Below are positions 34,398 through 46,801 of a stretch of DNA of 64,000 nucleotides, piece by piece; the first letter of the stretch is position 1; each line of letters begins with the position of its first letter. Location: contig OY987299.1 of NCBI GenBank assembly GCA_963920635.1, positions 20,662,901 through 20,726,900 on the forward strand, in the 5' to 3' direction. The notes under the pieces are model-generated. The model did no database searches, was not told the DNA's origin, and was given only the letters and a program-made list of their open reading frames with translations. Made by a program: the position numbers and the translations under genes. Source of the stretch: Pseudeuparius sepicola. Its lineage: Eukaryota > Arthropoda > Insecta > Coleoptera > Anthribidae.

Positions 34398-35496
34398 GTC
34401 AATGGTAAAATCGCCAATTAAGTACTAATTTCGCTAAACCTATAGTGAAAACTAAAATATTCATTGCACTAAATATAGTTGTTTTGCTCGTTAGGTGCTT
34501 CCTTAATATTTTGTAAATTAATCTCATTGAAGTGTGAGGTTTTGCATCTAAACGAATTGTTTTTTCTATTCATTTTTTGCTTGAAACTTGGTAAAAAATT
34601 GTTAAGTCGAGAAAAATTTAATATTTTTTTGAAAACTTTTTTGTTTATTAGGTATGTAAAATTATTTAATATTTTTACTAGAAATGTAGTTTATCAAAGA
34701 TTGGGTAAAACGGAAAACGGTGATACTCAGTTCAGATAAATTAACTAGAATCTTTTCCGTTTTTTTTTTAATAAATCTCTTAACACTCGAAATTAAGAGA
34801 AGCAACCGTATTATTATGCAGGGGTGATAATTACTATTATTACTTCATTACCAAGCGGTTAGGTACGGTCAACTTTCTCAATAGAACTGGGGTAGCATTC
34901 TTGCCGAATATTTATAGATAGGAGGTAGGTTTAAAATTCTATAATAGATTATGAACATGTTGGGTTTGCATCTTTCCTTTATTTTATAAAAAAATGGCTA
35001 CATTAGTCTATCGAGAAAGTTGACCCTAAGCACTTGGTAATGAAGTAATAATAGTAATTATCATCCCTGCTTCTCCTAATTTCGAGAATTATTTAAAAAA
35101 TATCCGTAAAAGCTTCTAATTAATTTATCTGAACTGAGATTATCGCCGTTTTACCCAGACTTTGATAAACTAAGTACATTTCTAGGAAAAATATTAAATA
35201 AATACATACCTAATAAACAAAAAAGTTTTAAAGTAAATTTTTTTCCTCTGATGTATCGTGGGAACTTTCAACATAAAAATTAATTTTTTCTTCACTTAAC
35301 AATATTTCACAAAGTTTCAAGAAAAAATGAATAGGAAAAATAATTTCTTTAGATGAAAAACCTCACAAAACCTTCAATGGGATTAATTTTTACAAAATAT
35401 TATGGAAGCACCTATCGAGCAAAAAACTATATTCGGTGCAATAAATATTTTAGTTGTCACACGTTTAGCCAAATTAGTACTTAATTGGCACTTTGA
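34398..35496. mobile_element. 1.1-kb foldback element
   Basis: Outer arms pair (GCCAATTAAGTACTAATTT near 34413 with its complement near 35485) and continue inward with AAACCTCACA and GAATAGG blocks. The centre at 34800-35090 is itself an inverted pair around GATAATTACTATTATTACT. A 34310-34395 block resembles the central 34940-35010 block. Confidence 0.7.
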
Positions 35497-35899
35497 CATA
35501 ATAGTCCGAGAGCTACACGCATGTTTTTGTGAAACGTTTTGCGTACGAATGCAACTTGAAGTTAATATTGTTTAGTAAAAACGAGTGAGATTAGTAGGCC
35601 AGTAAAATTAGACAAAAATCGTCGATGCAGGATGCCATATGGATATATCGATACATTTATTGAGAACATATTTAGCATTTCAAGGGATCCAATTTTGAAG
35701 TGGCGCAACATTGTTTAAACAATGGTTTAATATGAAAATCGTGAAAAATAGGTTTTTTTAGGTAGTTCAGAGACTATTCCCGATGGGTGTTTCAAATTTT
35801 GTCACTACCGGAATACCAGAAGGCGGTTAATTTGGAGACCTGGCAAGTTGATATCGGCCAATAATTTGTTTAAATAATTGCAAAGAAACGATCAAATTT

Positions 35900-36260
35900 T
35901 CAAAATTTTCATGTATTTTCCATTAAAAAAAAACACAAGTTTGTGTCATATCCCGAAAATGGCAGCTGTCACGGAAAGTGCGACGAGATAGCCGCATTGG
36001 AGACACAATTACCTCAAACTTTTATATTTACACTTTTTATCTAAAATCAGAAAAAAACGAAGCTAGACGGATTAGAACAAATCGCCAAAATTCCGTTTTT
36101 TCAAAATATCAAGTAAGCCATGCCTTTTTTCAAAAATCCACAAGGTGCGTTAAATTGGGCCCACAAAACTGCAATTCTTTCCCCATTTAACCTTCCTTCT
36201 ATCTCCGCTTGTTTCCGAGATCCCTATACTGATCATAAAAAAAACTCGCCCCGAATATAA
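35900..36260. repeat. Diverged copy of the 0.4-1.7 kb foldback right arm
   Basis: Shared blocks: CATTAAAAAAAAACACAAGT, GCAATTCTTTCCCCATTTA, and the terminal TTTCCGAGATCCC followed by an A-run and CTCGCCCCGAATA in place of CTCACCCTGTATA. Confidence 0.6.
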
Positions 36261-36299
36261 ACTATTCAATAAGTAACCCAAGTTACCCAAGTAAGTATA

Positions 36300-37420
36300 T
36301 ACAGTTCTCAGAAACGTTGCTTTTCAAAGTATTGCACAATTTTTTGGCAAAATTTTTTTTCTGTATTAGGTATTTTTTAGGTATCTATCAAGTTTCTAAA
36401 AACTTTTTTACTCAAGTTTTATATCTTCCTCCGGGACGCGCCAGATTATTATTTAGTTTAATTTGAATAATTTAGTAATGTTAAAATTATGATGGGATAA
36501 AATAATATGTATCTGTATAAGGGTAATTTATTCAAGAAAGTGGAGTTCCTCAAGGTTCGGTCCTGGACTTATCATTATCCTAATATTAATGTTATAGCTA
36601 ATTTACATATTGTTCGACCATTTCTTTACTAAACAAAGATTTCATAAATTTTATAAAAGCTGTAGAACAGTCTTGAGGCTAATAATAAATTGTTGCAAAT
36701 ACCCAAATGTTTAGAAAATGCATAAAAGGATAAATTTATCAAAATTATAACACTTATTCATTTTTAAAGCATAATTTGACCTAAAATATTTTTAGAAGAC
36801 TCGAAGATTAAAGAAATTCGTACTCATTACATACGAGTACAAATTAGATTATAATTTAGAGAATTTTAACAGTCGGTCAAATCAAGGTAATTTCTAAAGC
36901 TTTTAAATTATGAACTACCGGGGATATTGAAAGAATAAAAGTTTACAACAATTATTAAATTTCTAATAATTTAGTCATGTCGAAATTAGAATGAGTGAAA
37001 ATTTGTTCCTATAATTGGTATTTGAATATTTCATGAAACTGGAGTTCAAGGTTCGGTTCTGGACTTATTACTTATTATTATTACTTATATTAATGATACA
37101 GCAAATTTACATACTGTTCCAATATTTTTACTAAACAAATAGCAATTTAACATTTAATAAAAGTTACAGGACCGAGCTTTGCGAGCAATAATTGTTTCGA
37201 ATATGATAATGTTCTGAACGTGTGAAGACTAAATTTATCAAAACTACAATAATTAATTTTAAAGCATAATTTGATTCCAAATATTTTAGAAGACTCAAAG
37301 ATTAAAAGAATTTCATACTCATTGGACAAAAACAAAAATATATTTTATAGTTATAGAATTTTTAACATTCATCCAAATAACGAAATTTATAATGCTTTCA
37401 AATAATGAGTTACCAGGTCA
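36300..37420 (+). pseudogene. Two decayed copies of a jockey-like RT segment in tandem
   Basis: Around 36543 the frame reads GVPQGSVL, the strongly conserved RT motif of non-LTR elements, followed by remains of the usual LIYINDIAN. A second copy 496 bp further on has GVQGSVL and TYINDTANL in shifted frames. The flanks of the two copies also match, so a unit of about 490 bp was duplicated in tandem. Stops and frameshifts are frequent; both are dead. Confidence 0.6.
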
Positions 37421-37758
37421 CAGAAGAAGAAATGCAAAGTTTACAAATAAAATCTTATGTAGCTGAATTGATTTAAATTATTTTTAGTTCATTCCCTATT
37501 TGCAATAATACCTATAGTTGAAAAGTAATGCTTAAATTATAATTGACAAAAATTATTGTAAGCATAATTATAATATTTGTATTTCGTATTCAGTGTGCTA
37601 AAAAAAATCATAGCCACTTTGAGATAAACACACGATAAATATGATGTAAAAGGTCCCTGAAAATGCTACAAAGTATAGCGGTTGAATATTATTTCCACAA
37701 TTTGTTTTGAATCAGAATTATGCTTTACAGGAAATTTAATATGGTTAGAAACCTACAC

Positions 37759-39702
37759 TCCCAAGTAACATTTTAAATTCCAAACGCTCTTGAACAGTTT
37801 TATAACAGTTTTAATGTGACTTAGATGAGTCAAAGATATTTAACAATGTTGGGATAAATGCAAAACGCACTGAGGGCATGACTGTTTTATAATTAAGTTT
37901 TATAGCAGTCCTCCAGATATATTTTATAAGAGACAATACTCTTATAGTGAATGTTCTCTTGTAAATGCTTTGTTAATGGGATTTAGAAAGTCCTTATAAA
38001 ACTTTCTTTCCTTAAAGTGGCTTTCAATTCAAAGTAGCTTTATTATGTCTGAAATACGTGCAATATGGCTTTATGGTAGCATCAATAACTGGTTTTATAA
38101 CGCCCTTATAGAACATAAAAAAGCTAATAGTTGAAGGTTTTATGTTTACCTTAAAAAAAGCAACTATTCTATTATAAATCCAAATGTTCTTTATATTTTC
38201 TGGATTAAACTTCATTATTATTAAAACGGTTCGTTAAAACTATGTACTCTTAGAATTCGTAAAAAAATATAAACATACATGGGAGCATGTGAGATTGCGT
38301 CTGCGCGTTGTAGTCAGTAGCGCCATGGCAGTTATTTGTTGCAGTCTGTTTGTTACCTTCAATGCAACATGTCTAATTTTTTAGGATAAGTGGGCGGTTG
38401 TGAAGAAAAGTGCGGGACATTTCATAGAAAATGGAAGAAGGAAAACCAAATTATAAGTGTAAATCCCTATAGGCGCCCTCAACCATCGTCCATCTGTGAC
38501 TCCCGGTTTAAAGTTCTGTGCCTGTGATAGTTATCGATGCTTCCCATAACCTCTTCAATTATGTTTGACACACGAAAAAAAAAACGCTTCCTGCAGTGAG
38601 GTATATTATCTAAACTTTGAGGTTAATGCTTGTTTCTCAAACGCGCAAGTGTCAAGATTATCAAAAAAACCATCATAAAACTAAGTAGCTTTATGACTTA
38701 CTTGTGTAAAGCCAAAAGGCTCTGAAATAGGGTGAACTGATTTGTACACAGCAAAATCTCCCCGAAAGGTGCAAATTGATCTTATAAGTATCGTCATTAA
38801 ATGCAATATTAAATATTTATAATTAGTTTTAATATGACTGAAGTAAGTAAATTTGGTTTTGTGACATCATTTATTGTTGCCTATTAACATTTATGAAGAA
38901 GTGGCCATTTTTGTTCAAGACAAGCCAAGATGAAATGAATGTTGGCTGCCATATTGGACCATATTTATTAAATGAAAAGTTGGATATTATGGATTTTCTG
39001 TACAAAAATGTAAAAAAATCCGTTTTATTAAAGTAATTAAAAGAACAAGGCTGTATTTCTGAAAATCAGACCCATTCGAATTTTTAAAATATTCTGAAAA
39101 AAAAAATCAGAAAGAGAAATTTTTTTGACTTTTTTAGGCCCTACAATTTTCCGGGCCTACCCTATGCTACTTTATCAGAAAACTAAGCTTCGTTTGCTAT
39201 TTTGAGTATGCGATCAGGCGTAAAAGTGATAATAAAATTCTGGGGTAACAATTGTATCCTATATTATAAAACCATATTGAATCTTTGGAGACACATATAG
39301 GAATGTCTAGCTCAAAGACGTATGACACGGACGCGGATATAATATTATTTAATCTTGTTTATGGAATCTTATAAAATAAAATATACTTTCAATGAGCTTC
39401 TTAAATTTCCAATAAAACTGAAAAGTGTAGTCCTTATAGAAGTTTTATGGATGTTTTAAGGCAGGTTTTATAGTTAACTTGTAGTCGTTGTTAAAATATT
39501 TCGGTCCAAGGCAAGTATGTCTCAAAGAAGTTTTATAATTTTACTCTTAGAGCTTCTATAAGATTTTCCACTTTTGACTTAAAGATGTTTTATCGTAGCT
39601 CTCAGGATATCCTGCAGGCAAAACAGTTTTAATCCGCACCTTTGAAAAATGGTTTTATAGCTATCTTGCACGCCATAATAAAACTTAAAATGTTGCTTGG
39701 GG
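37759..39702. mobile_element. 1.9-kb element with CCCAAG..AACATTTTAA ends
   Basis: Inverted ends CCCAAGTAACATTTTAA and CCCAAGCAACATTTTAA. The subterminal 450 bp on each side is filled with variants of GTTTTATAG/CTATAAAAC in many copies, which may be transposase binding sites. The centre holds a GC-richer 38280-38600 block with AUG 38431 opening a ten-codon frame. The superfamily is not determined. Confidence 0.6.
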
Positions 39703-40568
39703 TTTACTTACGTTTTTAGGAGATGTCATGGTCAATTTACAATCAACTCACTCTACAAGAGCAGATCAGGACTTTAATTCCCAAGCAACTCGCTCTACAA
39801 GAGCACGAACAAAACTGTGGAGGTAGGTATTATGTACAACCGTACACCTTCAATGTGCCCACTCCCTTTTAGCTGGGGGCCAACCACGGCAGGGATCGTT
39901 TTTACCGGAGTTTATTAACTAAAATATCTCTGCAGGTTTATTAGCCAAACTGCCGAACATTTAGGTACCTGAGTTTATTAGTTGGAGGGTAAAAATATTA
40001 AATGGTTTACAGCTATTTTCCATAGTTTCCAACAGCTACAAAAATGCTTTGAAATAATATAAATGAGTTATTTTACTAAAAAACGGGCTACTCGACTTTT
40101 GTTATGTTACTACTGAGTATTTTAACGCAATATGAAAATTGTCATTTTTTTAAAATTGTTTTCTCACAATTGAGTGGCAATCTTATTTAATTTCACGTTT
40201 TTCTACTGATTTGTAGTCAAAATCAAAGTTTTAGAGCCAGACATATCCACTAGAAATTTTATTCTTCGCCATCGATTTCTCATCCAAACAAAAGCCCATT
40301 GTTTTAGGGTCAATACATTCCTCCTAGAATTCAATCTTATTTGGTTTCATGTTTCTCAAACTTTTGTAGAAGCTTTCTCATCAAAATGTATAGAAATTTT
40401 CCCCAATCAAAATATATAATTTTTATGTTTTAGTAGGGGTAATCATGTAACTGCGTGCACTTGAAATAAAAATGTGGTACATTTCACACATAGATACTTT
40501 AATGTTGTAAATATATTTATTTTTGTTGGACATAAAAAGCTAAATAAAATGGGGAGTGTGACTGAATA
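39703..40568. other. No gene; short duplication
   Basis: CAACTC(A/G)CTCTACAAGAGCA occurs twice (about 39743 and 39785). The 40130-40440 part contains copies of the TTTCTACTGATTT-type unit described at 43830. Confidence 0.45.
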
Positions 40569-40570
40569 TA

Positions 40571-41574
40571 CAATATGTCCACGGCAAAGCGGTATTATAG
40601 GTGTATATGACAATTTTTTTTTGCATTACAAACACAATATTTTGTATTCTGCTCTTGCTTCAGCCAAAAACTATTTTTAGTATCTTGGACTTTAAAAAAA
40701 TTATAGGTACCAGCTTAAAAATAAAAATCGCATCAGGTAAAGTATAGTCCACCTTACGAGAGAATACGAGCCTCAAGAATCTTTACTGGGCTTGCTAGGC
40801 GTTGCCGGATCGCAAAAAACCTGTACAATTCTGGTGCACTAGCATAATGGCTTTGGTTTATTATATTTCGAAGTTTGGCAACATTACAAATTTTTTTACT
40901 CTCATTCTTGAGGCTCGTGTTCTCTTGTAAGGTGGACTATACCTTTTCTGTGCGAAATATCGAAAAATTTTAATAGAAAAACTTGCTCAGAATTAAAAAA
41001 ATATGACGTTGCATCAAATTACAGAACTAAATAAATTTTTTCTGTTATAATTTTTTTTAATGTAATCACAATTTAAATTTATTTATTCTACCCATGTTCC
41101 TCCATTTTTTCATCTCAACTCTGTTCTTAAATTCTTTGTAGCTATTTTGAATGACTTTAAGAAGAGCATGCCATGGGAACAAAAATAAAAGTGATCCGTC
41201 TTTGTGTCAGAATAATTTATTGTTGTAGGAACATAGGTAGAATAAATAAATTTAATATATGATTACATTTATAATATTTAAAAAAAATTATAATTAAAAA
41301 AAATTAGTTAGTTCTGTAATTTGATACGTCATATTTTTTAATTCTGAGCAAGTTTTTCTAATATATATTTTCAATATTTCGTACAGAAAATACACTTTAC
41401 CTGATGCGATTTTTATTTATAAGCTGCCACCAGAGTCCTCTATAAATTTTTTTAATCCAAGATACTAAGAATAGTTTTTGGGTGAAGCAAGAGCAGAATA
41501 CAAAAAATTGTGTTTGTAATGTAAAAAAAATTGTCATATACACCTATAATAACCGCTTTCCCGTGGACACATTG
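40571..41574. mobile_element. 1.0-kb foldback MITE, TA target site
   Basis: Ends CAATATGTCCACGG and CAATGTGTCCACGG (inverted) flanked by TA. Arms of about 350 bp pair. The left arm is interrupted by a smaller MITE at 40745-40939, which the right arm lacks. The right TA (41575-41576) is also the left TA of the next element. Confidence 0.85.
40745..40939. mobile_element. 195-bp MITE nested in a foldback arm
   Basis: Inverted ends TAGTCCACCTTACGAGAGAA and TAGTCCACCTTACAAGAGAA, about 35 bp, with TA on both sides. Comparison with the other arm of the host hairpin shows the empty site. Confidence 0.85.
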
Positions 41575-41576
41575 TA

Positions 41577-43423
41577 CAGGGTGTTTCATTAAGGGTGAAG
41601 AGGTACCATATCTCAGGAATTAATAGTCCTGGAGCATTAGGAAAAAAATCCTCTTAAGCAATGTGGTCAAGAAAAATCGCTGGAAATTATTTTTAAGTTC
41701 GTAGGTCGCCCGCTAGGGGGCGTATTTAAAACAGTAAATTTGAAAAAATGAGTTTTCTCAAAAAAATTACTAATACCTAAAGGTATATCAAAAATACTTT
41801 TTTTGCACTCTTCAGCAAATTATGAACAATTTTTGTTAAGGATTTTTTGCTCTAGCTCTTCAAATAGAGGTGAAACGGGCGGATAAACCTTGACTTGAAA
41901 AAATGCCTGTAACTCCGGCTTAACCGAATTGGTCGAATTTGGGCTTGTTGAAGAGAGCTTTCTTTCTTCTATCAAATGATTGTCCAGTAAGGTCATTTCG
42001 AATTTCGTGGTCACCTCTAGAGGGCGCAATTTGAAAAATTTACCTTTTATTACAATTTTAAATGCAATGGCATATTTATTCTGTTATATTCGAAAAGTAG
42101 ATTAAATTTACAACAAAAAATACCCAAGGTTCAAATGGATATATTCATTAGTTCCGGAGTTATCGCCAAAAGAATAATTGTTAACATGTTATTTGAAAGA
42201 AAAAGGTAGGTATTTGTTGTCAAATATTTCCGTGGTCAAGCATGCCATGAAATAAATAAAAATCTACTTGAGTTTTTCGTAAATTGCTATTTTTCTCACT
42301 TTTTATTCCGTTAAACGTATTTCTAATGTACTTACCTAACCTGTCGTATTTCGTATCGATATGAAATTATCTCGGACATCATCTAGTAAGCCATGAAACC
42401 AAATCGTTTGGTACCTGACAGCATATTCACGTTCCGCAAGTGTTCAAAACTTTGAAAATATACGGCAGGCATATCGTAAGCTTCGGCATTAACATTTTTT
42501 AATAAATGCAACACACAATTTTAACTCAAAATTTACAAAAATCAAGATTTGACACAATACTTATTAAAGCTTGATTCATGTGACATTTACTTTTTTGCTT
42601 CACTTGAAACCAAACGATTTTGTTTCATGGCTTACTAGATAATTTCCGTGATAATTTCATATAATAAGACAGGTAAGGTAAGTAAATTAGAAATACGTTT
42701 AACGGAATAAAAAGTGAGAAAAATAGCAATTTACAAAAAACTCAAGTAGATTTTTATTTATTTCATGGCATGCTTGACCACGGAAATATTTGACAACAAA
42801 TACCTACCTTTTTCTTTCAAATAACATGTTAACAATTATTCTTTTGGCGATAACTTCGAAAGTAATGAATATATCTTTTTGAACCTTGGGTATTTTTTGT
42901 TGTAAATTTAATCTACTTTTCGATTATAACAGAATAAATATGCCATTGCATTTAAAATTTCGGAGAAAATTTTAATAAAAGGTAAATTTTTCAAATTGCG
43001 CCGTCTAGCGGTGACCACGAAATTCGAAGTGACCTTACTGGAAAATCATTTGATAGAAGAAGGAAAGCTCTCTTCAACAAGCCCAAATTCGACCAATTCC
43101 GGAGTTACAGGCATTTTTTCAAGTCAAGGTTTATCCGCCCGTTTCACCTCTATTTGAAGAGCTAGAGCAAAAAATTCTTAACAAAAATTGTTCAGAATTT
43201 GCCGAAGAGTGCAATAATTAAGTATTTTTGATATACCTTTTGACAAAACTCATTTTTCAAATTTACTGTTTCGAATACGCCCCCTAGTGGCCAACCTACG
43301 AACTTAAAAACAATTTCCAGCGATTTTTCGTGACCACATTACTTAAGAAGATTTTTTTCCCAAAACTCCAGGACTGTTAGTTCTCGAGATATGGTACCTC
43401 TTCACCCTTAATAAAACACCCTG
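41577..43423. mobile_element. 1.85-kb foldback MITE, TA target site
   Basis: Ends CAGGGTGTTTCATTAAGGG and CAGGGTGTTTTATTAAGGG (inverted). Almost the whole length pairs as a hairpin centred near 42500, with a second internal symmetry at 42300-42690. The 41820-42029 frame reappears in the opposite arm and is not a gene. Confidence 0.88.
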
Positions 43424-43468
43424 TACATATTTTCCTTGTTCTAATTCTACCCAATACTTCGTGTCTAG

Positions 43469-43702
43469 GTGTAATAAAACACTCAGGTACGTTAAGAATT
43501 ATCATGTAATAAAGTTTCAAACCGAAGTCTTTGTTCGTATTACCTACATAGTAATAATTCGGTGCCAGACTGGTGGTAGGTACAATAAAACACAGTCGGG
43601 TACCTTAAGTATCATGTTCTGATTATCTATAATAAGTCTGAAACCTGTGGTGTTTGCATTACCTGCGTTATAATAATTCGACGCCGGACTGGCGGCACTT
43701 GG
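43469..43702. repeat. Ancient tandem duplication, ~117 bp
   Basis: Two units share AATAAAACAC, GGTAC.TTAAG, ATTACCT.C.T..TAATAATTCG and GCC.GACTGG.GG in the same order. Confidence 0.6.
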
Positions 43703-43829
43703 TTATTAAACCCCCAGCAGAAGAAATATTTTACAGCGGCCTAATAAATCCGGACAGTCTCGGGAGAAAATGTAAATTTTGAAAGTTTGAGAGCAAATTC
43801 AACTTAATCATACCAGAAACTGGGCTTAC

Positions 43830-44290
43830 TTTCACGTGATTTCTCATCAACTAAACCTAGCATCATCACTTTTCTACTGATTTTCCAACTAGGGGTACAT
43901 TTTTTACTTTTAATACGGTTGCAGTATGTATCTGGCTCGAATTTTGATACATTAGCCATGATTTCTTAGTTATACTTAGAATCTAATCAATTCACGTTCA
44001 CATCTTTAGGGCTAGAACCTTATCAATTTTCAGGGTTCACAACTGACCAAGCTTATTTACTTTCATGTTTTACCGCTGATTTATAAACTAAGCCTATACT
44101 GGAAATATAATTTTCAGGTTTTTGTCAACTGATTTCCCAACTTTTAGGGTCCCATTTTACTTATGTAGCAACACAAGTTATTCAACAAATTTGACGTCTT
44201 TCTACTGATTTCCCAGACAACCCAATTTATGGGGTCAATACAAGTTACAATCTTATTTTTCTACTGATTTCTAGTCAGAATCCCTTTGTG
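43830..44290. repeat. Diverged tandem array built on TTTCTACTGATTT
   Basis: About six irregular units of roughly 70-80 bp contain T(T/C)TACTGATTTCC(C/A)A and a GGGTC/GGGTA block. More units lie at 40190-40440, outside the foldbacks. Non-coding. Confidence 0.5.
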
Positions 44291-44340
44291 TATGTCATTG
44301 ATGTCCCATACGGGTCTCACATATACCGAGGATAATAATC

Positions 44341-44533
44341 TGAAAAATGAAAAGTCGCGTGGAAATTTTGACCACCGAAAAATGGTCCCCAGTACAATTG
44401 GCTTCTATGTCTTCTACCTGACTATACCCGATCACCTGGCGTACTTGGCAATTGCTAGGTTACCGACAATGAAAATATGAAAAATAAAAAGTCGCGTGGC
44501 AATTTTGACCACCGAAAAATGGTCCCCAGTACA
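44341..44533. repeat. Direct duplication of ~55 bp
   Basis: 44341-44394 and 44476-44533 share AAAAGTCGCGTGG, ATTTTGACCACCGAAAAATG and GTCCCCAGTACA with one or two differences. Confidence 0.8.
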
Positions 44534-44901
44534 TGTAAACGATGTAAACTTATCGTTTGCAAACTGGTAAAGTTTTACATACTCTTATAGGTCATTCTTA
44601 TTTTACAAGACTATAGAGGTAAAATTAAGCAAAAAATGTAAATAAAATGAAAAATACATTAGAAATAAGAGCCTTGCCACTTCAGGTCAGAACTTGTTCG
44701 CCGATCGGCTCGGACGCAGTGGAATGGTTCCTGCTTTTTCCCAACTGTGCTGGAAAATGGAAAATTCAAAACCCTGGCGACGGAAATTTTGGTCATACTG
44801 AACTTCTAGAAATAGTTTCGTGTCCTGGTTTGATTCGCAATGGGTACACTTAGTCGGTAGATAGGACAAAATAACAACACTGGTGGTTTTTTCACAAAGC
44901 C

Positions 44902-44934
44902 GACGTTTCGATTTATGTCTAAATCATCTTCAGG
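44902..44934 (-). ncRNA. Hammerhead-like ribozyme motif
   Basis: On the minus strand: CTGAAGA, one base, stem GATTTA/TAAATC with loop GACA, then GAAACGTC. CUGANGA, stem II and GAAA are the conserved hammerhead parts. It lies at the inverted 3' end of the Penelope-like element, where such ribozymes are known. Cleavage activity is not shown. Confidence 0.5.
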
Positions 44935-45524
44935 GCTACAAGAAGATTAAGAAGATAATATCACAAACAATTTGAAAAATTAAAAATATTAAAACTTAAA
45001 TAAGCTATGAGAAGGGGAACAACCTTACCTAGTGAGGAAACCAAGTGGAAGTCAAACAAAAAATCTTGTTTACAGATGTGTACATCTTACGTAGAATTAA
45101 ATAAAAATACATTAATAAGATTAAAATATGGAGACAACAACATTGGCTAAAATCAAGGAACTAAGTAGGTAGGTATATAAACTATAAAAACCATCCAACA
45201 CCCCGCACTATCTGCAGAGGTTAAAAACACATTATTTTTTAAGTAGGTACAGAAGAAATTTCTAATATACAATGGGCAAAAGATGATAAAAATCACACTT
45301 CTAGAAATATAGGGTATGCCATAGAATAAAACCATCAGTATTTATGTTCATAAACTTTTTTAAAATTTGAGCATTAAGAAACTTTTAAAAATATGAAAGG
45401 AATATAAATTAATAAATAAACATTCTTTAGGATTTGATGTACTTACTAATAAGGCCACTATAAATAAGACTCAGGTGTTCCGTATCGGTTTTTTTGTTAA
45501 CGGTATTGTTATGACTGTCCATCA

Positions 45525-46470
45525 AGTCCGGTGTTTGCAAATTTGGTGATGGAATACGTGCTTGAAATGGCTTTGTCTAAACTTCCGTTTGAAGTTCCAT
45601 TACTCAAAATATATGTTGATGACACGATTATTAGTGTTCCTAAAAATCTAATAGACATCTGTTTGAAAACTTTCAATAGTATCCACCCTTGCATTCAGTT
45701 TACTCTAGAAACCGAAAGTGATAATTCTTTACCTTTCTTGGATGTACTTTTGATTAGAACCGTTGATCAAAAAATTACAACTAACTGGTAGGTACGAAAA
45801 ACCAATAAATTCAGGTAGACTTCTTAATTACCATTCCAAACATCCTTTAAAACCGAAAATAAACATTATGAAAGCAACTAAGTCCACTATTCTTAACCTG
45901 AGTCATCCTAATTTCCATCAACAAAGTTTAAATAACTTCAGGACAAAGTTAATCAACAATGACTACCCTCCTAAATGATGTAATATCATTTTAAATAATA
46001 ACTCCACTTCTCTAGAAAATAGAAACTCCGAAAGTTCACAACCTCAGCGCTATTATAAAATTCCTTATGTAAAGGGTCTTTCAGAAGAAATCAAAAGGTC
46101 CTTATCGAATGATAGTACTAAAGTTGTATTCTACCATACGAAAACCACTTCCAAACTCTATAAATCTATGAAGGATAACCTTGAAAAATCGTATCCCACG
46201 TAATCTACGGGATCGAATGCAACAATTGTCCGTCAATATATATAGGTCAAACTCTACAAGATTTAAAAAACAGAGTAAATGCTCACAAAAGTTCCTGCAG
46301 TGAAAAACACCGTAATAAAAGAGAACAAACAGCTTTGGCTTTTCACCATTTTAATGAAGGACACGAATTTAAGTTCGATTTGGATTCTGTTAAAATCTTA
46401 GATAAAGAGAAAAATTATCATAAAAGATTATTTAGTGAAATGGTCATAACAATACCGTTAACAAAAAAAC
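45525..46470 (+). pseudogene. Penelope-like RT and GIY-YIG endonuclease fragment
   Basis: Begins inside the reverse transcriptase: MEYVLEMAL, then KIYVDDTIISVP (YVDD catalytic motif), FNSIHPCIQFTLE and LPFLDVLLIR. The thumb region continues in the frame 45763-45978. After a stop at about 45976 the frame reopens with KIPYVKGLSEEIKRSL. A further frameshift near 46195 leads to the endonuclease: YGIECNNCPSIYIGQT (GIY and YIG), then NRVNAHKSS and KNYHKRLFSEM. The N-terminal RT part is absent, and at least one stop and two frameshifts make it non-functional. Confidence 0.85.
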
Positions 46471-46801
46471 CGATACGGAACACCTGAGTCTTATTTATAG
46501 TGGCCTTATTAGTAAGTACATCAAATCCTAAAGAATGTTTATTTATTAATTTATATTCCTTTCATATTTTTAAAAGTTTCTTAATGCTCAAATTTTAAAA
46601 AAGTTTATGAACATAAATACTGATGGTTTTATTCTATGGCATACCCTATATTTCTAGAAGTGTGATTTTTATAATCTTTTGCCCATTGTATTATATTCTA
46701 TTATTTATTTTGGTAGACTTAGCTGGAACTAAAAAAGCATTACTTCCGCCAATTTAACATTATTTGAAAGTAACGTAACGTAAGGAATAAGTTTAAATAT
46801 A

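Larger units (their letters stand above)
44875..46690 (+). mobile_element. Penelope-like element, 5'-truncated, with inverted 3' copy
   Basis: A reverse-transcriptase plus GIY-YIG frame (45525-46470) on the plus strand is followed by its 3' region to about 46690. The 45272-45515 block is the near-exact reverse complement of 46446-46690, and the inverted copy continues leftward to a hammerhead-like motif at 44902-44934. Inverted 3'-region copies at the truncated 5' end are typical of Penelope insertions (family knowledge). Confidence 0.85.
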
